Assembly (NCBI GenBank): GCA_037127315.1
Contig: JBBBDQ010000330.1
Location: 7,751,001 to 7,815,000 of the forward strand
Reading direction: 5' to 3'
Source: Ascarosepion bandense
Lineage: Eukaryota > Mollusca > Cephalopoda > Sepiida > Sepiidae
DNA length: 64,000 nucleotides
Shown one piece after another: positions 42,052-52,925 of the stretch (position 1 is its first letter; every line of letters starts with the position of its first letter). Under the pieces are notes generated by a model. It ran no database searches. It worked only from the letters and a program-made list of their open reading frames with translations, and had not been told where the DNA came from. The translations under genes were made by a program, and so were the position numbers.

Positions 42052-42570
42052 GAACGCTGTGCAAAAGATATTTTCTTTTGTGCCTTTCAACAAGGGGTCG
42101 TTTTCAATTGAAGTTAAAAATCAACGAAAACCTACTTTAAAAAACGAATATATAAGAAAAAGAAATAGGAAAATATCGATTATTACAGAAAAAAAGGGGA
42201 AAAATTTTCCCGTCACAGACATCTTGAGTAGTAGACAAAGATCATCGGAGATATTTAAAAAAAAAAAAAAAAAAAAAACCTAAAGAAAATGTCAAAGCGG
42301 ATGTCGATCAATGTGTCTGATGTTGGTTTTTACGAAATCACGGGAATTATCTTGGTGTCAAATCAACCGTCCAGTTTTCAAATTTTTTTCTTCGAAACCA
42401 AGGCAGCGCTCACACCGAAAAAAAAAAAAATAGTACAAATGAGAAAATACGAGACAGTTACGAGAATATTATGCGTTTTTTTTTTGTTTGTTTGTTTCGT
42501 TTTTATTTTGTTTAGGTTAGCAGAACTTCTGCCAAAACTTCTGCCAAACTTCTATAGTTCTATAATATTC

Positions 42571-42576
42571 AATAAA
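42571..42576 (+). terminator. Candidate polyadenylation signal of the cytochrome b5 gene
   Basis: AATAAA about 520 bp after the TGA at 42051. Position is plausible for a 3' UTR; such hexamers are frequent in AT-rich DNA. Confidence 0.3.
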
Positions 42577-42769
42577 TTAAGAATGGCTCAAGTGACTTAT
42601 CAAATTTATAAAATATCTAGCCCGGATACGAACCTCGTGAGTGAATAAGTCACTTGAACTTCTATTAATTTATTTGATGAAGGGAAGGAGGTGAATATAA
42701 CATCGATCAGCTAAGTGACAAAAAATTTTATTTGTATTAATGCTCGGATTGAGGAATCGTATATCCGAG

Positions 42770-42910
42770 TTCGAATTTCAGTCGAATTCATTGTAAAGAC
42801 TTACGTATTAATACCCTTGGAATCGTGTGTATCTATCTCTTCTGCAACCTAAATAGTAGAACAGACTGGGTTCTCTAGCTTAGAGGTTGCAGCCGGTCAA
42901 GAAGAAGGGC
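42770..42910 (+). mobile_element. Degenerate SINE-A
   Basis: ATCCGAGTTCGAATTTCAGT (B-box region), TACGTATTAATACCCTTGG and AGACTGGGTTCTCTAGC follow the SINE-A order on the plus strand. The tail is missing. Confidence 0.65.
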
Positions 42911-43003
42911 AACTATGAATTCAAAAGCTGTATGTAGCCCTAGCGAATTACATATTCATTATTCGCATTTGCTCGATTATCCGCGCCTATTGTCGACGAT
43001 TCT

Positions 43004-43006
<3 letters not shown>

Positions 43007-43040
<34 letters not shown>
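43007..43040. repeat. (AT)n microsatellite
   Basis: About 16 units; no hammerhead is attached to this one. Confidence 0.9.
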
Positions 43041-43339
43041 GTGGATTATCATTAATTCACGTAAACTTTCTTAATATGTATAGAAAAAAATACTAAAAAG
43101 TCCTAAGTTAAAAATGTTTTTTGACAGTATTTATTTATTTTTATTATATATATATACATGTATGTGTGTGTGCGTTTGTATGTATGTAAAGGGTGCGATG
43201 GGTATACTGTCGTCATTTTTATATTTTTACTGTCGTGCATGCGCGTTGATTGTTTTTAATTTAGTCCACTGCGAAATGTAGTAGGGTCAGTTGGGCGCCG
43301 TCTGTGAGAAAAAGAGCACTATGACGCAATTCACTCCGC

Positions 43340-43645
43340 TAGAAATTTCGAAATGGCATACTGTACTGTTTGGCATTCGCACCAGAAGATCCAATACGAA
43401 CATTTCAGAGTGTTTGTGTATCAATGTGAAGTACAGAGAATTCGGAAAGTGTTGGTAGAGTCTAATAGGGATTTCGAAGGTGTGAGGTGATGACTTGTGA
43501 TAGCAACGTTACGTCTCCATTTATCTTCCCACAAGGTCTCAACTCGAAGGCCTACATCAAGTGCCTTGAGGAGGTAGTATTTCCCTAGGTCAAGAGGGTG
43601 GCTGCTGGAAAATCCTATGTCTGGCAGCAGGACCCTGCGTCATGT
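43340..43645 (+). pseudogene. Tc1/mariner-superfamily transposase fragment (maT-like)
   Basis: Plus-strand frames give FTPLEISKWHTVLFGIRTRR and later MTCDSNVTSPFIFPQGLNSK, AYIKCLEEVVFP and KRVAAGKSYVWQQDPASCH. The last set is the region around the second catalytic Asp (QQD.A..H) of a DD37D/maT-type transposase; the first is N-terminal. The segment between is deleted. A SINE-A abuts the 3' side. Confidence 0.7.
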
Positions 43646-43858
43646 CACAGTCAGTTAAGTGCCATACGTAATACACGCTTGGGCGATCTTGTCTCGAAAG
43701 AGACATGACTGACTGGGCAGAAGATTATCCCGCAGTAGGTTGCCATTGCTTTCTGCGGTAGACTGGTTGCCGACTAAAGCTACAGAACCCAATCTGTCTT
43801 ATAATTTAACCCATAACTGGAGGGAAGAGATGGATTAATACCTTTCCCAAGATATATA
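43646..43858 (-). mobile_element. SINE-A, truncated at CTTTCCCAAG
   Basis: Full tail and body from CACAGTCAGTTAAGTGCC to GGATTAATACCTTTCCCAAG; no tRNA-like head. Same break as the 38345-38508 copy. Confidence 0.9.
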
Positions 43859-43937
43859 AGAAATCCATCTTCGTATTGCTAACCTTCTTTTCTCCCGTTT
43901 TTTCTAATTTTTTTTTTATCAATGATTAATTCAAATT

Positions 43938-44347
43938 TCAGTAAGTTTCTTTTGTTTTGATTGATTGGTTTGATTTTTCTACGGCTTTATCAACTCTTTG
44001 TAGGTTATTTAAAGTCAGAAAATATTTTTTGTAAGATTTTAGTTTTTTTTTAGATAATAAGGGTTTAGTGATACGAGTCTTACTAATTAACCTATAACTG
44101 GTTGGAGAAGAAGTGGGTTCATACCATTTCCTAGAGTATTTGCGAGCAAGTGAATATAATGAACACAACGGCAATTGGAACTCTGCTATCCGATTAACAA
44201 CCCTGACCCGTTATCCATCAAACCATCCGCACATCAACGCTTACAACACCTGGTATTCAAAATTGGTCATCCATCGAGGTAATGACCAGGTCTGACGTTG
44301 CTTAATCGCGTGCGAACCGGTGTTTTCAACTTTATGTAGCTGTAAGC
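43938..44347 (-). mobile_element. Composite 5S rRNA-tRNA SINE, copy 4
   Basis: 5S-like head at 44239-44347 (GCTTACAGCTACATAAAG start; GGTCATTACCTCGATGGATG inside), then tRNA-like unit and body (TTATAGGTTAATTAGTAAG), then tail TAAATAACCTACAAAGAG and TTGATAAAGCCGTAGAAA at 43938-44010. Diverged but complete, about 410 bp. Confidence 0.8.
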
Positions 44348-44462
44348 CGGACATCGCTTGTTCGCTGTCCTTATTGCATTTCCTTTCTGAGGTCAGAAAT
44401 TTAAAAAAATCCAACCGTAAACACGCACTGTCTGGTTTTTAATGACCCTACCTGCATCACTA

Positions 44463-44488
44463 TGCCTCTCTCTCTGCCTCTGCCTCTG

Positions 44489-44526
<38 letters not shown>
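44463..44526. repeat. (CT)n microsatellite
   Basis: CTCTCTGCCTCTGCCTCTGC followed by about 17 CT units. Confidence 0.95.
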
Positions 44527-44528
<2 letters not shown>

Positions 44529-44634
44529 AATTACAACACCTCAGCTCTTATAAAAAACACTCCTGATTATTTTCATAGAAACTTCCCGGAAAAAAATTAT
44601 TTGCAAAACTGATTCAATTCAAATTTATTCAATT

Positions 44635-44636
<2 letters not shown>

Positions 44637-44678
<42 letters not shown>
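44637..44678. repeat. (TA)n microsatellite next to hammerhead
   Basis: About 19 units, directly 3' (minus sense) of the ribozyme. Confidence 0.95.
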
Positions 44679-44680
<2 letters not shown>

Positions 44681-44681
44681 T

Positions 44682-44725
44682 CCGCAGACAGATCTGTTTC
44701 GCTGTATCACAGCTCATCAGTACGG
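44682..44725 (-). ncRNA. Hammerhead ribozyme, 44 nt, with tRNA-like promoter upstream
   Basis: Minus-strand reading from 44725: CCGTA (stem I), CTGATGA core, stem II GCTGT/ACAGC with loop GAT, GAAA core, a short stem III ACAG/CTGT with loop AT, cleavage triplet GTC, then TGCGG closing stem I (one G-U). All conserved core bases are present. The very short stem III is the form described for Penelope-like and retrozyme hammerheads, which work best as dimers (known from that literature). Confidence 0.85.
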
Positions 44726-44735
44726 TTAGACTCCG

Positions 44736-44815
44736 ATTGCTTTTAACCCAGGATTGAAACCCGACCGAATTGGCGTCAGTCGGCGATTCTACCTCTGGGC
44801 TATTTGCCCTCAGTA
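44736..44815 (-). promoter_or_regulatory. tRNA-like Pol III promoter upstream of the hammerhead
   Basis: On the minus strand, A box TAGCCCAGAGG (44802-44792) fits TRGYNNARNGG exactly, and B-box-like GGGTTTCAATCCTGG lies at 44762-44748. The B box ends about 23 bp upstream of the ribozyme. Between are GCCGACTGACGCCAATTCGG sequences that could form the tRNA-like fold. Confidence 0.7.
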
Positions 44816-45187
44816 GAAGAAGGCAGACTTTTTACCGTGTATATTATCGTTACACACGCCCAATAGCCAGAGTGCTCTAATTCATTATTGAATGAGCGAT
44901 GCGTACATGCCAGAGTAGCTATTGTTTTTCAAAGTCTGCCATTCTTCCAGAGTGCTCAATCAGGGTGTGAGAGATATGTATAGTTTAGAAAAAATGTAGA
45001 TATTCTACAATTTTATGGGTAATACGTATTTCTCATCAAACCTTACTGCTCGTCAAACCCAAATGATACAACAGTTAATATTCAAAATAATTCAGAAAAG
45101 AATCACATACAGACACTCACGTGCCCATATCGAGAATAGATATTTGTAACGGTAATCCACAAAAACATTTCCTCGTTCATTAAAAAA

Positions 45188-45790
45188 AAATGTTTCATCC
45201 GTTAGGACTTCATCGGACTGAGTTTGTTGACGTTGTTGTGGCTACACATCCGCATGAATTAGAGACGCTGGTAGTTTCAATAATTTTTGCACTTTAGTCA
45301 AATTCATCTTCTTTATCTTTCCACCATGTTTGTTTCTAAATATCCCACATTCTGATAATAGAAAATCTGTCATGAATGGTGAAACGTTTTAAAAAAATGG
45401 ACGTAAATTTACTCTCTTCAAACTCGCGATTAAAGCATTTTCGAGGTATTTTTCGGTGAATTACCTTCTTTTTTTAATTAGAGTAGCTTGTTTTATGTCA
45501 AAATTGTGGACAGCTTCGTTACGGTGAGCAACCATGCGTTTTGTGTCATGTTTCTTTTTTATCTATTTTTTGTGTCATGTTTCTTTTTTATCTATCTTTT
45601 GTATTCATATAACCTTTTGTTAAAGCTTTTTGAAGTTTTTCTAATATATTGCTAGACTACAAAAAATTCTTTAAAAACTTTTTGAAACTACCAGCGTCTC
45701 TCGTTCATGTGCATGTGTAGTATTAACGATGTCAACAAACCCAGTTCGGCAAGGTCCTAACGTATGAACTGCGTCACAAATCAACGTTTT
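45188..45790. repeat. Foldback element, arms about 110 bp
   Basis: Left arm (45188-45300) with CGTTAGGACTTCATCGGACT and AGAGACGCTGGTAGTTTCAA; right arm (45672-45790) is its diverged reverse complement (TTGAAACTACCAGCGTCTCT). A 31-bp direct repeat (TTTTGTGTCATGTTTC) sits inside at 45539-45600. No ORF. Confidence 0.8.
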
Positions 45791-46027
45791 CCATTTTATC
45801 ATACAATTTTCATATATATAATATCGTGCTACAGATTCAAGCACTGCGCGTAAGGAGAAAATATAGTGTGGACCAAAAAATAGAAAAAAGGGACGACCGT
45901 TGAGATAATTAAGGAAAGGAAGACAATGTTACGTTAGATGGAGATTAGAAATCGTCTACCTAAAAAAAATCGGCATTCGAAATACAAGCTTCAGATTGGA
46001 CAATGACCTCTTGCAATTATCTTTACA

Positions 46028-46693
46028 CTAGCTGTATAGCCCGGCGTTTCTCGGGTGTAATGAAAGCTTTAAAACTAATCCATGGTTCTGGAGCTCAGAC
46101 TCTTTGGACGTTGGCACGAAAGACTAAAAAAGCAATAGTTGTTTCCAGTTAAAGCGAAACCGTAGACTGAAAGAAGAATGAATGGATGTAAGTCAAATTT
46201 TCATTTACTGGTATTGATATCAAATGAGTTTTTTCATCGTAAACTGAATTTTGAAGGCTAAATAAGTCCTCTGAGTAAACGGTATCATGGCTGAGACTAA
46301 GAACTACAATTATACCTACTTAGAGCTAAACACGAAGCAAAAACTAAAATAAAAGGGCTGAAAAAGATATAGACATACAGGCAGATAAACACACACACAC
46401 AAACATCTAGCATTATATATATATATATTATCGATTTTCTGCACTATTGTAAGAACTGCAATCTTGAAACTTCTGAATATCGTTTGTTATGTCTTTGTCT
46501 ATGAGTGTACCAAATTTGATTAAAATCGGACCACTCCTTCTATAACCTGATTTTTTCGATTATCGATTTTCGATATTTATCGGGAGTATCTCGACACAAA
46601 ATCTAGCTAAGAACATTCGCAGACGCTTATAGTACAACTGTGTAAATTTTCAAGAAAATAGGTTCAGCTGTTTCGGAGTCTATAGGTAATGGA

Positions 46694-46751
<58 letters not shown>

Positions 46752-46776
46752 GTTCCATTTATAAATAAGTTTAGAT
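46028..46776 (+). repeat. Dispersed repeat family C, copy 4
   Basis: CTAGCTGTATAGCCCGGCGT start, short (TA)n at 46414, long (AC)n at 46693-46749 before AAGTTCCATTTATAAATAAG. Confidence 0.85.
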
Positions 46777-47485
46777 TTGACAATGATCTCTTACAATGAC
46801 CTTTACATTGGTCAATGACCTCTTACAAACCAATGCGTTATTATTTCAGCCACAAGGCTAGCAGTAAAAATGTTGGAGATTATGAATTTTCATAGTACAA
46901 TCATCGTATGCCAGACAATCATTGCAAATAAGTTACTGTTCAGCACATATAAACAAAGAAATTATGAATGACAGTCAAGCTTCGGACGAAAGCTAAAAAG
47001 TATGGGACAATGGTTAACAGGTGAATCTGGTTGAGCATTGCTATTGTGTCGTAGATTTAAGCCACACTGGCGAGCCTATACTTGTGGTCTTGTCCCCAAA
47101 ACTAACCTATGTTTGGTGAATAAGAAGTTCTTAAATACTTGGGACCAGAATATTTTTATGTGATGCTATATCGGTGAAATATCTCATCAACTGATCCAGT
47201 ACAATCAATGCTTTCACTGCCATCATCGAATCTTGAAATGAACTCTATTGCCAGAGTAAGAAGACTCAGACAAAGAATTTTCTCGTGAGATATTTCATCA
47301 AACGCTACCAAGGGGAATTTTAATCATAATGGCTGTGACGTTTTAAAACGCTTCTCCGGATTCCAATACGAAGAAACCGTCCTCCAATCAGTGCTTACTG
47401 GTTATAATTAAAGAGCAGAGCTTAGGTATTCCCTGATGTCTCCTATTGCCATAGTAACTCAAGCTAATATTTTCTTATTTCAGTT
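46777..47485. other. No gene seen
   Basis: A short direct duplication, CAATGACCTCTTACAA (46795-46835). Otherwise unrecognised. Confidence 0.45.
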
Positions 47486-47489
47486 GTTT

Positions 47490-47535
47490 TACTGCCATGC
47501 CCCTTTATGATGTAGACGATCACAACACTCCACAG
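47490..47535 (-). pseudogene. C-terminal scrap of second LINE family
   Basis: Minus strand LWSVVIVYIIKGHGSKTT corresponds to the W...I.Y..KGHG ending of 18112-18400. Confidence 0.55.
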
Positions 47536-47574
47536 CTTCCTTTTCTTTATTATCAGTAAATTCCCATACGTTCT

Positions 47575-47835
47575 TTGGTAAGATAGCCGGATGGTTTTCA
47601 GTTGTCTTCTGCATGATTTGGAATTAAGTTTCCTTCTCCTAGACTGGTTGCCATTCAAAGCTACTAGAGACTTGCATACAGTGTTATCTAATTCGTCGCC
47701 GGAGGAAAAAGTAAGAGACGAATCCTTCACTTTCCAAAGGGTGTTAGTGCGAAAGAGAACGAAACACACTAACTGGAAATTTGAACTCTGTTCACCTATT
47801 CCACTTTTTGCGCTGATATCCGTTACACCACCCAC
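47575..47835 (-). mobile_element. Degenerate SINE-A
   Basis: GACTGGTTGCCATTCAAAGC, CTTTCCAAAGGGTGTTAGTG and TGATATCCGTTACACCAC follow SINE-A order on the minus strand with many substitutions. The ORFs on both strands across it are chance. Confidence 0.65.
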
Positions 47836-48685
47836 ACATACTTTTCTTATTGGCACACCTGATGACACAACTTCGCGTTTAAAAAACAGGCCGTTTTTTA
47901 TTTTACTTTTTTCATTTTTGCCAAAAACAGAGTTCGCATTTTAAATTGTCAAAAACGGTATCGTTGTAAAGGCATACAATCGTTTTTCTTTTAACACTTT
48001 ATTTTATATAAAATAAACAATGGTTTCCATTTTAATACGTACGTTCCTACCTTCCCTTCTGAGTTAAAAAAAGTGTTTGAAGAATTTTGTAAAATAATGA
48101 TTTCACCAAATCTTGTACATTGGCGTCAATTTTTGTATTTTGTCTGTCTGTAAACATTTTATTGTTTTCTTCTTTTTTAAAAATTAAAAGAAAAAGATAC
48201 GGAAAATAATTGTCGAGATTGTGCTAATTTCATGACTGTAAAAAGAAAATAAATCATAATAAAAATTATTGACTCCATTTTGGTTTATTAATTGTTTTTC
48301 TCTCTATTTTTATTTCGCTTATATTACAACGTTTCGTTCTAATGAGAAAACATTCAGACGAGATTTGAAAATGATGTCTCTATTTATCAACCTAATATTG
48401 GCCTTTTATAGGCTTTACATTGATGAGAAAAATTATTCGATACTTATGAAAATATCTGGAAAATTTAAGGGATGACGAATTTAAAAAGATCATAATTTTT
48501 ACAATCTTTTTGTTATTTTTACGAAAAGCCTCCAGAAAGTTAGCCCAAAAAGTATAATATACAAACACTATTGGGATATTTTGATACTTGTAATTAAGTA
48601 AACTTGAATTTAGCCGAATAATTCGAGGTAAAAAATTGAAGTTTAGATGTATTCTGTCAACACTGAACCACAAACCAAGCAAACT
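47836..48685. other. No gene seen
   Basis: AT-rich, with short unrelated ORFs on both strands and no recognised motifs. Confidence 0.5.
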
Positions 48686-48689
48686 GCAC

Positions 48690-49092
48690 CTTCTATAAAT
48701 ACTTTCATGATGATTGTTCTGCACCTGCTACGCAGACGACAATTCTACTCTATCAGCTTCTTTGCTCGCGCTTCCAGCCTGTGGAACTTCCTTCCATATA
48801 CTTGTTTTCCTGACGGCTATAGCCTCCAAGAATTTAAATGCAAAGTCAATTCCCATCTTTTATCCACTTAACTCCAGCCCTTTCCACATCACCCCGTGTA
48901 TCATGTTCTTTTCCTTTCTCTCTACCTTCGTAACTGTCTTCACTCATGTGTTCATATCCTTCTCTTGCCCTTTCCCTTGCTCCCCCTGTAGCTGGTTCGT
49001 CTTTGTCTTCACTCTTTTCTTGTCTAAAACTTTAACACTCTTATCTAGCCCCCTGCACATCAGTGGCGGTACTGCCTTGCTTGGGTGAAATG

Positions 49093-49105
<13 letters not shown>
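48690..49105 (+). pseudogene. 5'-truncated LINE, RT C-terminus and 3' UTR
   Basis: Plus strand FYSISFFARASSLWNFLPYT then CFPDGYSLQEFKCKVNSHLL and stop; the UTR ends CCCTGCACATCAGTGGCGGT and GCCTTGCTTGGGTGAAATGA. Main LINE family, followed by (AT)n(AG)n at 49097-49155. Confidence 0.88.
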
Positions 49106-49161
<56 letters not shown>

Positions 49162-49204
49162 TGATAGAATCAGAAGAATCAGCAATATTATTGGTTCTGA
49201 CTTG

Positions 49205-49340
49205 GCATCTCTGTTTCAGCCATGTTTCCATTGGTTGGCGATTAGCCTACCACAGAAAGTAATACCAACCTACTGTGGGAAAACCTTCTGCCTAATCAGT
49301 TATGTATCATTCGAGACTTGATCGTTCACCTGGCTGACTA
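49205..49340 (+). mobile_element. SINE-A 3' part
   Basis: GGTTGGCGATTAGCCTACCA, CCTACTGTGGGAAAACCTTC and CAGTTATGTATCATTCGAGA match the SINE-A tail half on the plus strand. Confidence 0.75.
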
Positions 49341-49369
49341 GATTAGCAACACGATCACATCTTACAGTT

Positions 49370-49505
49370 GAATTGTTGATGTAATCGTAATTTCTATGTT
49401 AAAAGCTTCTTTTCTCGCACTTCTCGCTTGTGAAACTCTCTTCCGGCTCCATGCTTTCCAGCCAACTTTGATCTTTAAAAGTTTCTATTCTCACTTATTA
49501 CACTG
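49370..49505 (+). pseudogene. LINE fragment
   Basis: TTTCTTTTCTCGCACTTCTC then GTGAAACTCTCTTCCGGCTC and ATGCTTTCCAGCC: degraded FSRTSRLWNSLP...FP end. Confidence 0.7.
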
Positions 49506-49673
49506 CCCAGGTTTGAAGTTTAAAGAATTACTATGCTTGATGTAATTCTAACTCTTGCATTTCTGTTTCTTACAGATCCTTTTCATTTTTCAGTAGACAA
49601 TAAACGTTTATAGAACAAATAGATAGCATTCTTATTTATGAACGAGATCTTCACCAGTACCGATTGAGTCGTC

Positions 49674-50838
49674 ATGCCTGCAGAACAGTGCCCCTTCCCT
49701 GACTGCGACTACACCACACCAGACCTCGACGCAGCTGTTGTTGCTTCACTCATAACGACTCATGGTGCCTTACACACTCCGGGTACTTCTGCTCAGACCG
49801 CTGCAGTTGAGAAAATAAAACGTCCAACCCTAACCGCCGCTGGCTCTAGCGAGGACTGTGCCTACTTTCAATCACGCTGGGCCAATTATTCGGCAACCAC
49901 AAAGGTATTAGGGCGTGAAGAGGTGATCCAACTGTTCGAATGCTGTGATGAACCACTACGCAGTGATCTAACTCGTACATCAGATAGCAACCTCACCGAA
50001 ATGTCATAAAAAATGAGGTCATTTGTGCCATCCAAAAACTGATCGTCCTCGCGGGAAACAATGGTTTCGAGGGTAACACTACACAATATGCGACAGGATC
50101 GAGACGAATGGTTTCTACATTTCGGTGCCCGTCTTCGTGGACAAACAGACATCTGCAAGTTCGTCGTCACATGCCTCAGTTGTAAGCACAATGTGAATTA
50201 TGCCGATGCCGCCGTGCGTGACTTACTGAGTCGAGGCATTTCCGATTCTAACATCCAATTAGACCTCCTGGGAGATAAAAATCAGGTTATATCATTGGAG
50301 GGAGTATTTCAGTTCATTGAAGCAAAAGAAGCTGGGAAAAAATCAACCTCGAGGTTAATAAACACCTATTCATTGGAGGCTGCACGCTCATCTTACCAGA
50401 GAGCCAAGCACCCATTAGATGAGGACAAACAGGGTCCATGCTCGTACTGTGGCAAGCGTAGCTATGGCACGAAAGCACCACACGCATCTGCAGAAACCAG
50501 TGCACAGCCTTTGGCCACAAATGTGAGCGCTGCCACCAAGACAATCTCGAAACGAGACACGTGACATGCATCACCCAATCGTCAGATGAATTATTCTTGA
50601 ATAGAGAAGCCTGTGTGGATATTGGCATTATTACAAATGACTTTCCTGCTCTACATGCAACGCACAATTATAGTGCCGCCAGTATAGATGGGACAGACAA
50701 ATCATCATGTGGATGCCTAATGCGCCGACATCCGCTACCAGTGCCAACCACCCTGCCAATTCCCCGTAGACCCTGCATATGCAGTGTCGAGCACTTTTCT
50801 GCTTTTCTCCAGACCAGATTCTGCCCTCCAGTATAGCT
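49674..50838 (+). pseudogene. Gypsy-like LTR retrotransposon gag-pol relic
   Basis: A 111-codon frame starts with a C-H-type motif (CPFPDCDYTTPDLDAAVVAS), then, after a frameshift near 50005, a gag frame (50061-50564) contains DRDEWFLHFGARLRGQTDIC and a first zinc knuckle CSYCGKRSYG. A further shift gives the pol start with FPALHATHNYSAASIDGT and PVPTTLPIP. The order (zinc finger, gag, CCHC knuckle, protease start) suits a Gypsy element known from marine invertebrates, by memory. RT and integrase are absent; it is decayed. Confidence 0.75.
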
Positions 50839-51234
50839 TCGTCTGGGTTCTTCTCCGCCCAAATCCAACTAAGAGAGTTTTGGCAAAATTTCGGTTTGGG
50901 AAACTCTTCCGATTACCCTCACACACAGTTTAGTTGTTAGGTCGATACTTTGTTCAGGGTGTGGTCGTCGCAGTGCCCATGTGACTTTTTAGAACTATGT
51001 GCGACCAGTACAGTTTAGCATCCCAATTCATCTGAGTCAAGCAGGGTCGACTGCTTCGTAGCAAATGTGCTTCCACTGACGATACACGCCAGACACACTA
51101 AATCAGTGATTCTTAGTCGCCGTACAGTAGCACAGTAGTTTGCTGAGTGATACTTTTAAGTGTGTCGGAAAATATTGTCACGGAATACATATATGTCTGT
51201 GTGTGTGTGGTGGGGGGGTGCGTGTGTTGAAGTA

Positions 51235-51370
51235 GTAATAGTTGCTTTTCTAAGCGCCGCTTAGATGTGGCACAAGGCCGAAAGTATGGGGTAGCTAGGA
51301 AAGATCGTACTCATTACTCGGTTGTAATAGGTTCTAGCAAGACAAGATTGCTAACAATTACACATCGTCA
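51235..51370 (-). mobile_element. SINE-B, diverged copy
   Basis: GCCGCTTAGATGTGGCACAA, GGCCGAAAGTATGGGGTA and GTTGTAATAGGTTCTAGCAA are the reverse complement of SINE-B. Confidence 0.7.
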
Positions 51371-51474
51371 AAAGTACAGAGTTAATATTTGAATAAATTA
51401 ATAGGTGTTAAGTTATTATTAAATAAGATTAAGTTAGGGCCTCGAAATCGCGAAAGACACATGCCAAAAGATCA

Positions 51475-51930
51475 GCAAAGTATTAAGAAACAGAAAATTC
51501 TTAGTAGAAACAAAGGAAACAGTACCGAACTGTTAACATCAGTCTTCCTAAACGGTAGTGATTGATGGACGATCTCCTCACACATGATAAAACTACTTGA
51601 AGCAACAAAAATTTGGTTCTCCAGAAGGATGCTTGGAATACCATGGGCCCAACATGTTAGCAACGTCAAAATTTTAGAGAAAACTGAAACGGAAAACATC
51701 AGGGAGCGACGGTCAAAATTTTTAAGTCACATAGGAGAAAAGAGGGCTTCGAAAATTTGCTACTCACAAGACAGATTGAAGGCAAAAGGGACAGAGAAAA
51801 ACAACGCATAAGCGAGCATCAGTAAAGCGATGGCGGAACAAGATTTAAGAAAGATGAAGCACAGACAAAATTCATTAATAATTACAAAAGAATAGGAAGT
51901 TGTGGAGAGCCAGGATTTCCAATGTTCTAA
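51475..51930 (+). pseudogene. RT C-terminal region of second LINE family
   Basis: Plus strand MIKLLEATKIWFSRRMLGIP and WAQHVSNVKILEKTETENIR, followed by a KFLSHIGEK-like and MAEQDLRKM-like stretch. The LEATE.WF.RR...I.WT.HVSNEEVL pattern is the post-RT region of the same family as 18112-18400. Frameshifted and truncated. Confidence 0.75.
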
Positions 51931-51959
51931 AAAAACGGCAGATAAAAGAAAATATTCTA

Positions 51960-52090
51960 GGCGAGTTCTGTTGATTTTCTAAAAGCTGCTTAGGTGTGGA
52001 ACAAAGCCGAAAGTATGGGGCACACATTGTGGATCAAACTCACTTGTAACAAGTTCTAGCGAAACAAACTTGCTAACCGTCGACACCACA
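51960..52090 (-). mobile_element. SINE-B, second diverged copy
   Basis: GCTGCTTAGGTGTGGAACAA, GCCGAAAGTATGGGGCACAC and GTAACAAGTTCTAGCGAAAC match SINE-B inverted. Confidence 0.7.
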
Positions 52091-52399
52091 TCGAAGTGTC
52101 CAAGCTGCCTTAGTTATATTCTGTGTGAGTAAATCTTGGATTTTCATCTGTATATTCAACTCGTCTGAAATAAGTATGAAAAAGTCCAGCATTTTAAATC
52201 TTTAAAAAGTAAATATATCGAATCAAAGCCTGCCTTTTCGGGGAAACTGGCAAAATATGTCGATTACAGAGGGCAAGGCTTTCCATTAAACAAGGTCAAT
52301 TACCAAGTAAATTGTTATAAAATCACATTTAAACTACCAATAGTTATCACTATGAAGCCAATAAATGCTTCACTTGGTAGGATTCTTCTTTTGCTATGT

Positions 52400-52705
52400 A
52401 CGGGTGGGGTACTGGTCAGCGTCTGATATTCAGAAACTGGAAAATCGGGAACAAAATCCAGTTGGGTTCATTACATTAACTTACGTGCAAATACACACGA
52501 GAAAGCGATGAATCAATCTACTCCTCCCTAATTATGGGTTAAACAGTAGCAATTTTATCGAGAAACAATATTGCTATTTAAAAAAAACTAAATGTAATAT
52601 TCACTGGATGAAAAAGAATAAGAATTATACTTAGAATTCGAAATATATTTAGGATTTAAGTAACAAGCAGACGGTTGATAAAACGTAAAAAAAGACAAAA
52701 ACAAA
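52400..52705 (+). mobile_element. tRNA-derived SINE with conserved tail
   Basis: GGTGGGGTACTGGTCAGCG (head), TTACGTGCAAATACACACG and TAATTATGGGTTAAACAGTA (body), then AAGCAGACGGTTGATAAAAC and GTAAAAAAAG (tail). It links the SINE-A-type body with the GTTGATA tail in one element. Confidence 0.75.
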
Positions 52706-52754
52706 TCAATCAAAACTTCTTTTAGTGGAAAGTCTTAAATGCTTGGTTCGGATA

Positions 52755-52925
52755 TCGTCAGCATCTTCAGATTCTCCCGACAAGGCAGGATTTGTTGAAA
52801 AATATATATTTTAACAATTGCCAATGTTTGAGTTATTCATGCATGCATCCATAGAATTAATTGATTCGAAAACCATCTGAAACAATTAACTCAGAAAATA
52901 TAAAAACTCACATTGAAATTACATA
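52755..52925 (+). repeat. tRNA-Trp upstream module, copy 1
   Basis: GTTTGAGTTATTCATGCATG and CCCGACAAGGCAGGATTTGT recur at 57550-57860, 59100-59360 and 62125-62400, each time shortly upstream of tRNA-Trp sequence. Confidence 0.75.

Noticed and set aside
42054..42283. Lysine/arginine-rich frame continuing after the last b5 exon
   Set aside because: It is open in a different frame from the b5 reading, which stops at 42051; A-rich composition explains it, and it is treated as 3' UTR.
43007..43040. Third hammerhead next to a (TA)n tract
   Set aside because: I looked for CTGANGA and GAAA on both strands around this and the other TA tracts (19.4, 22.98, 30.76, 37.25 kb) and found no complete core.
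50668..50926. Minus-strand ORFs of about 65 codons
   Set aside because: Shadows of the plus-strand gag-pol relic.
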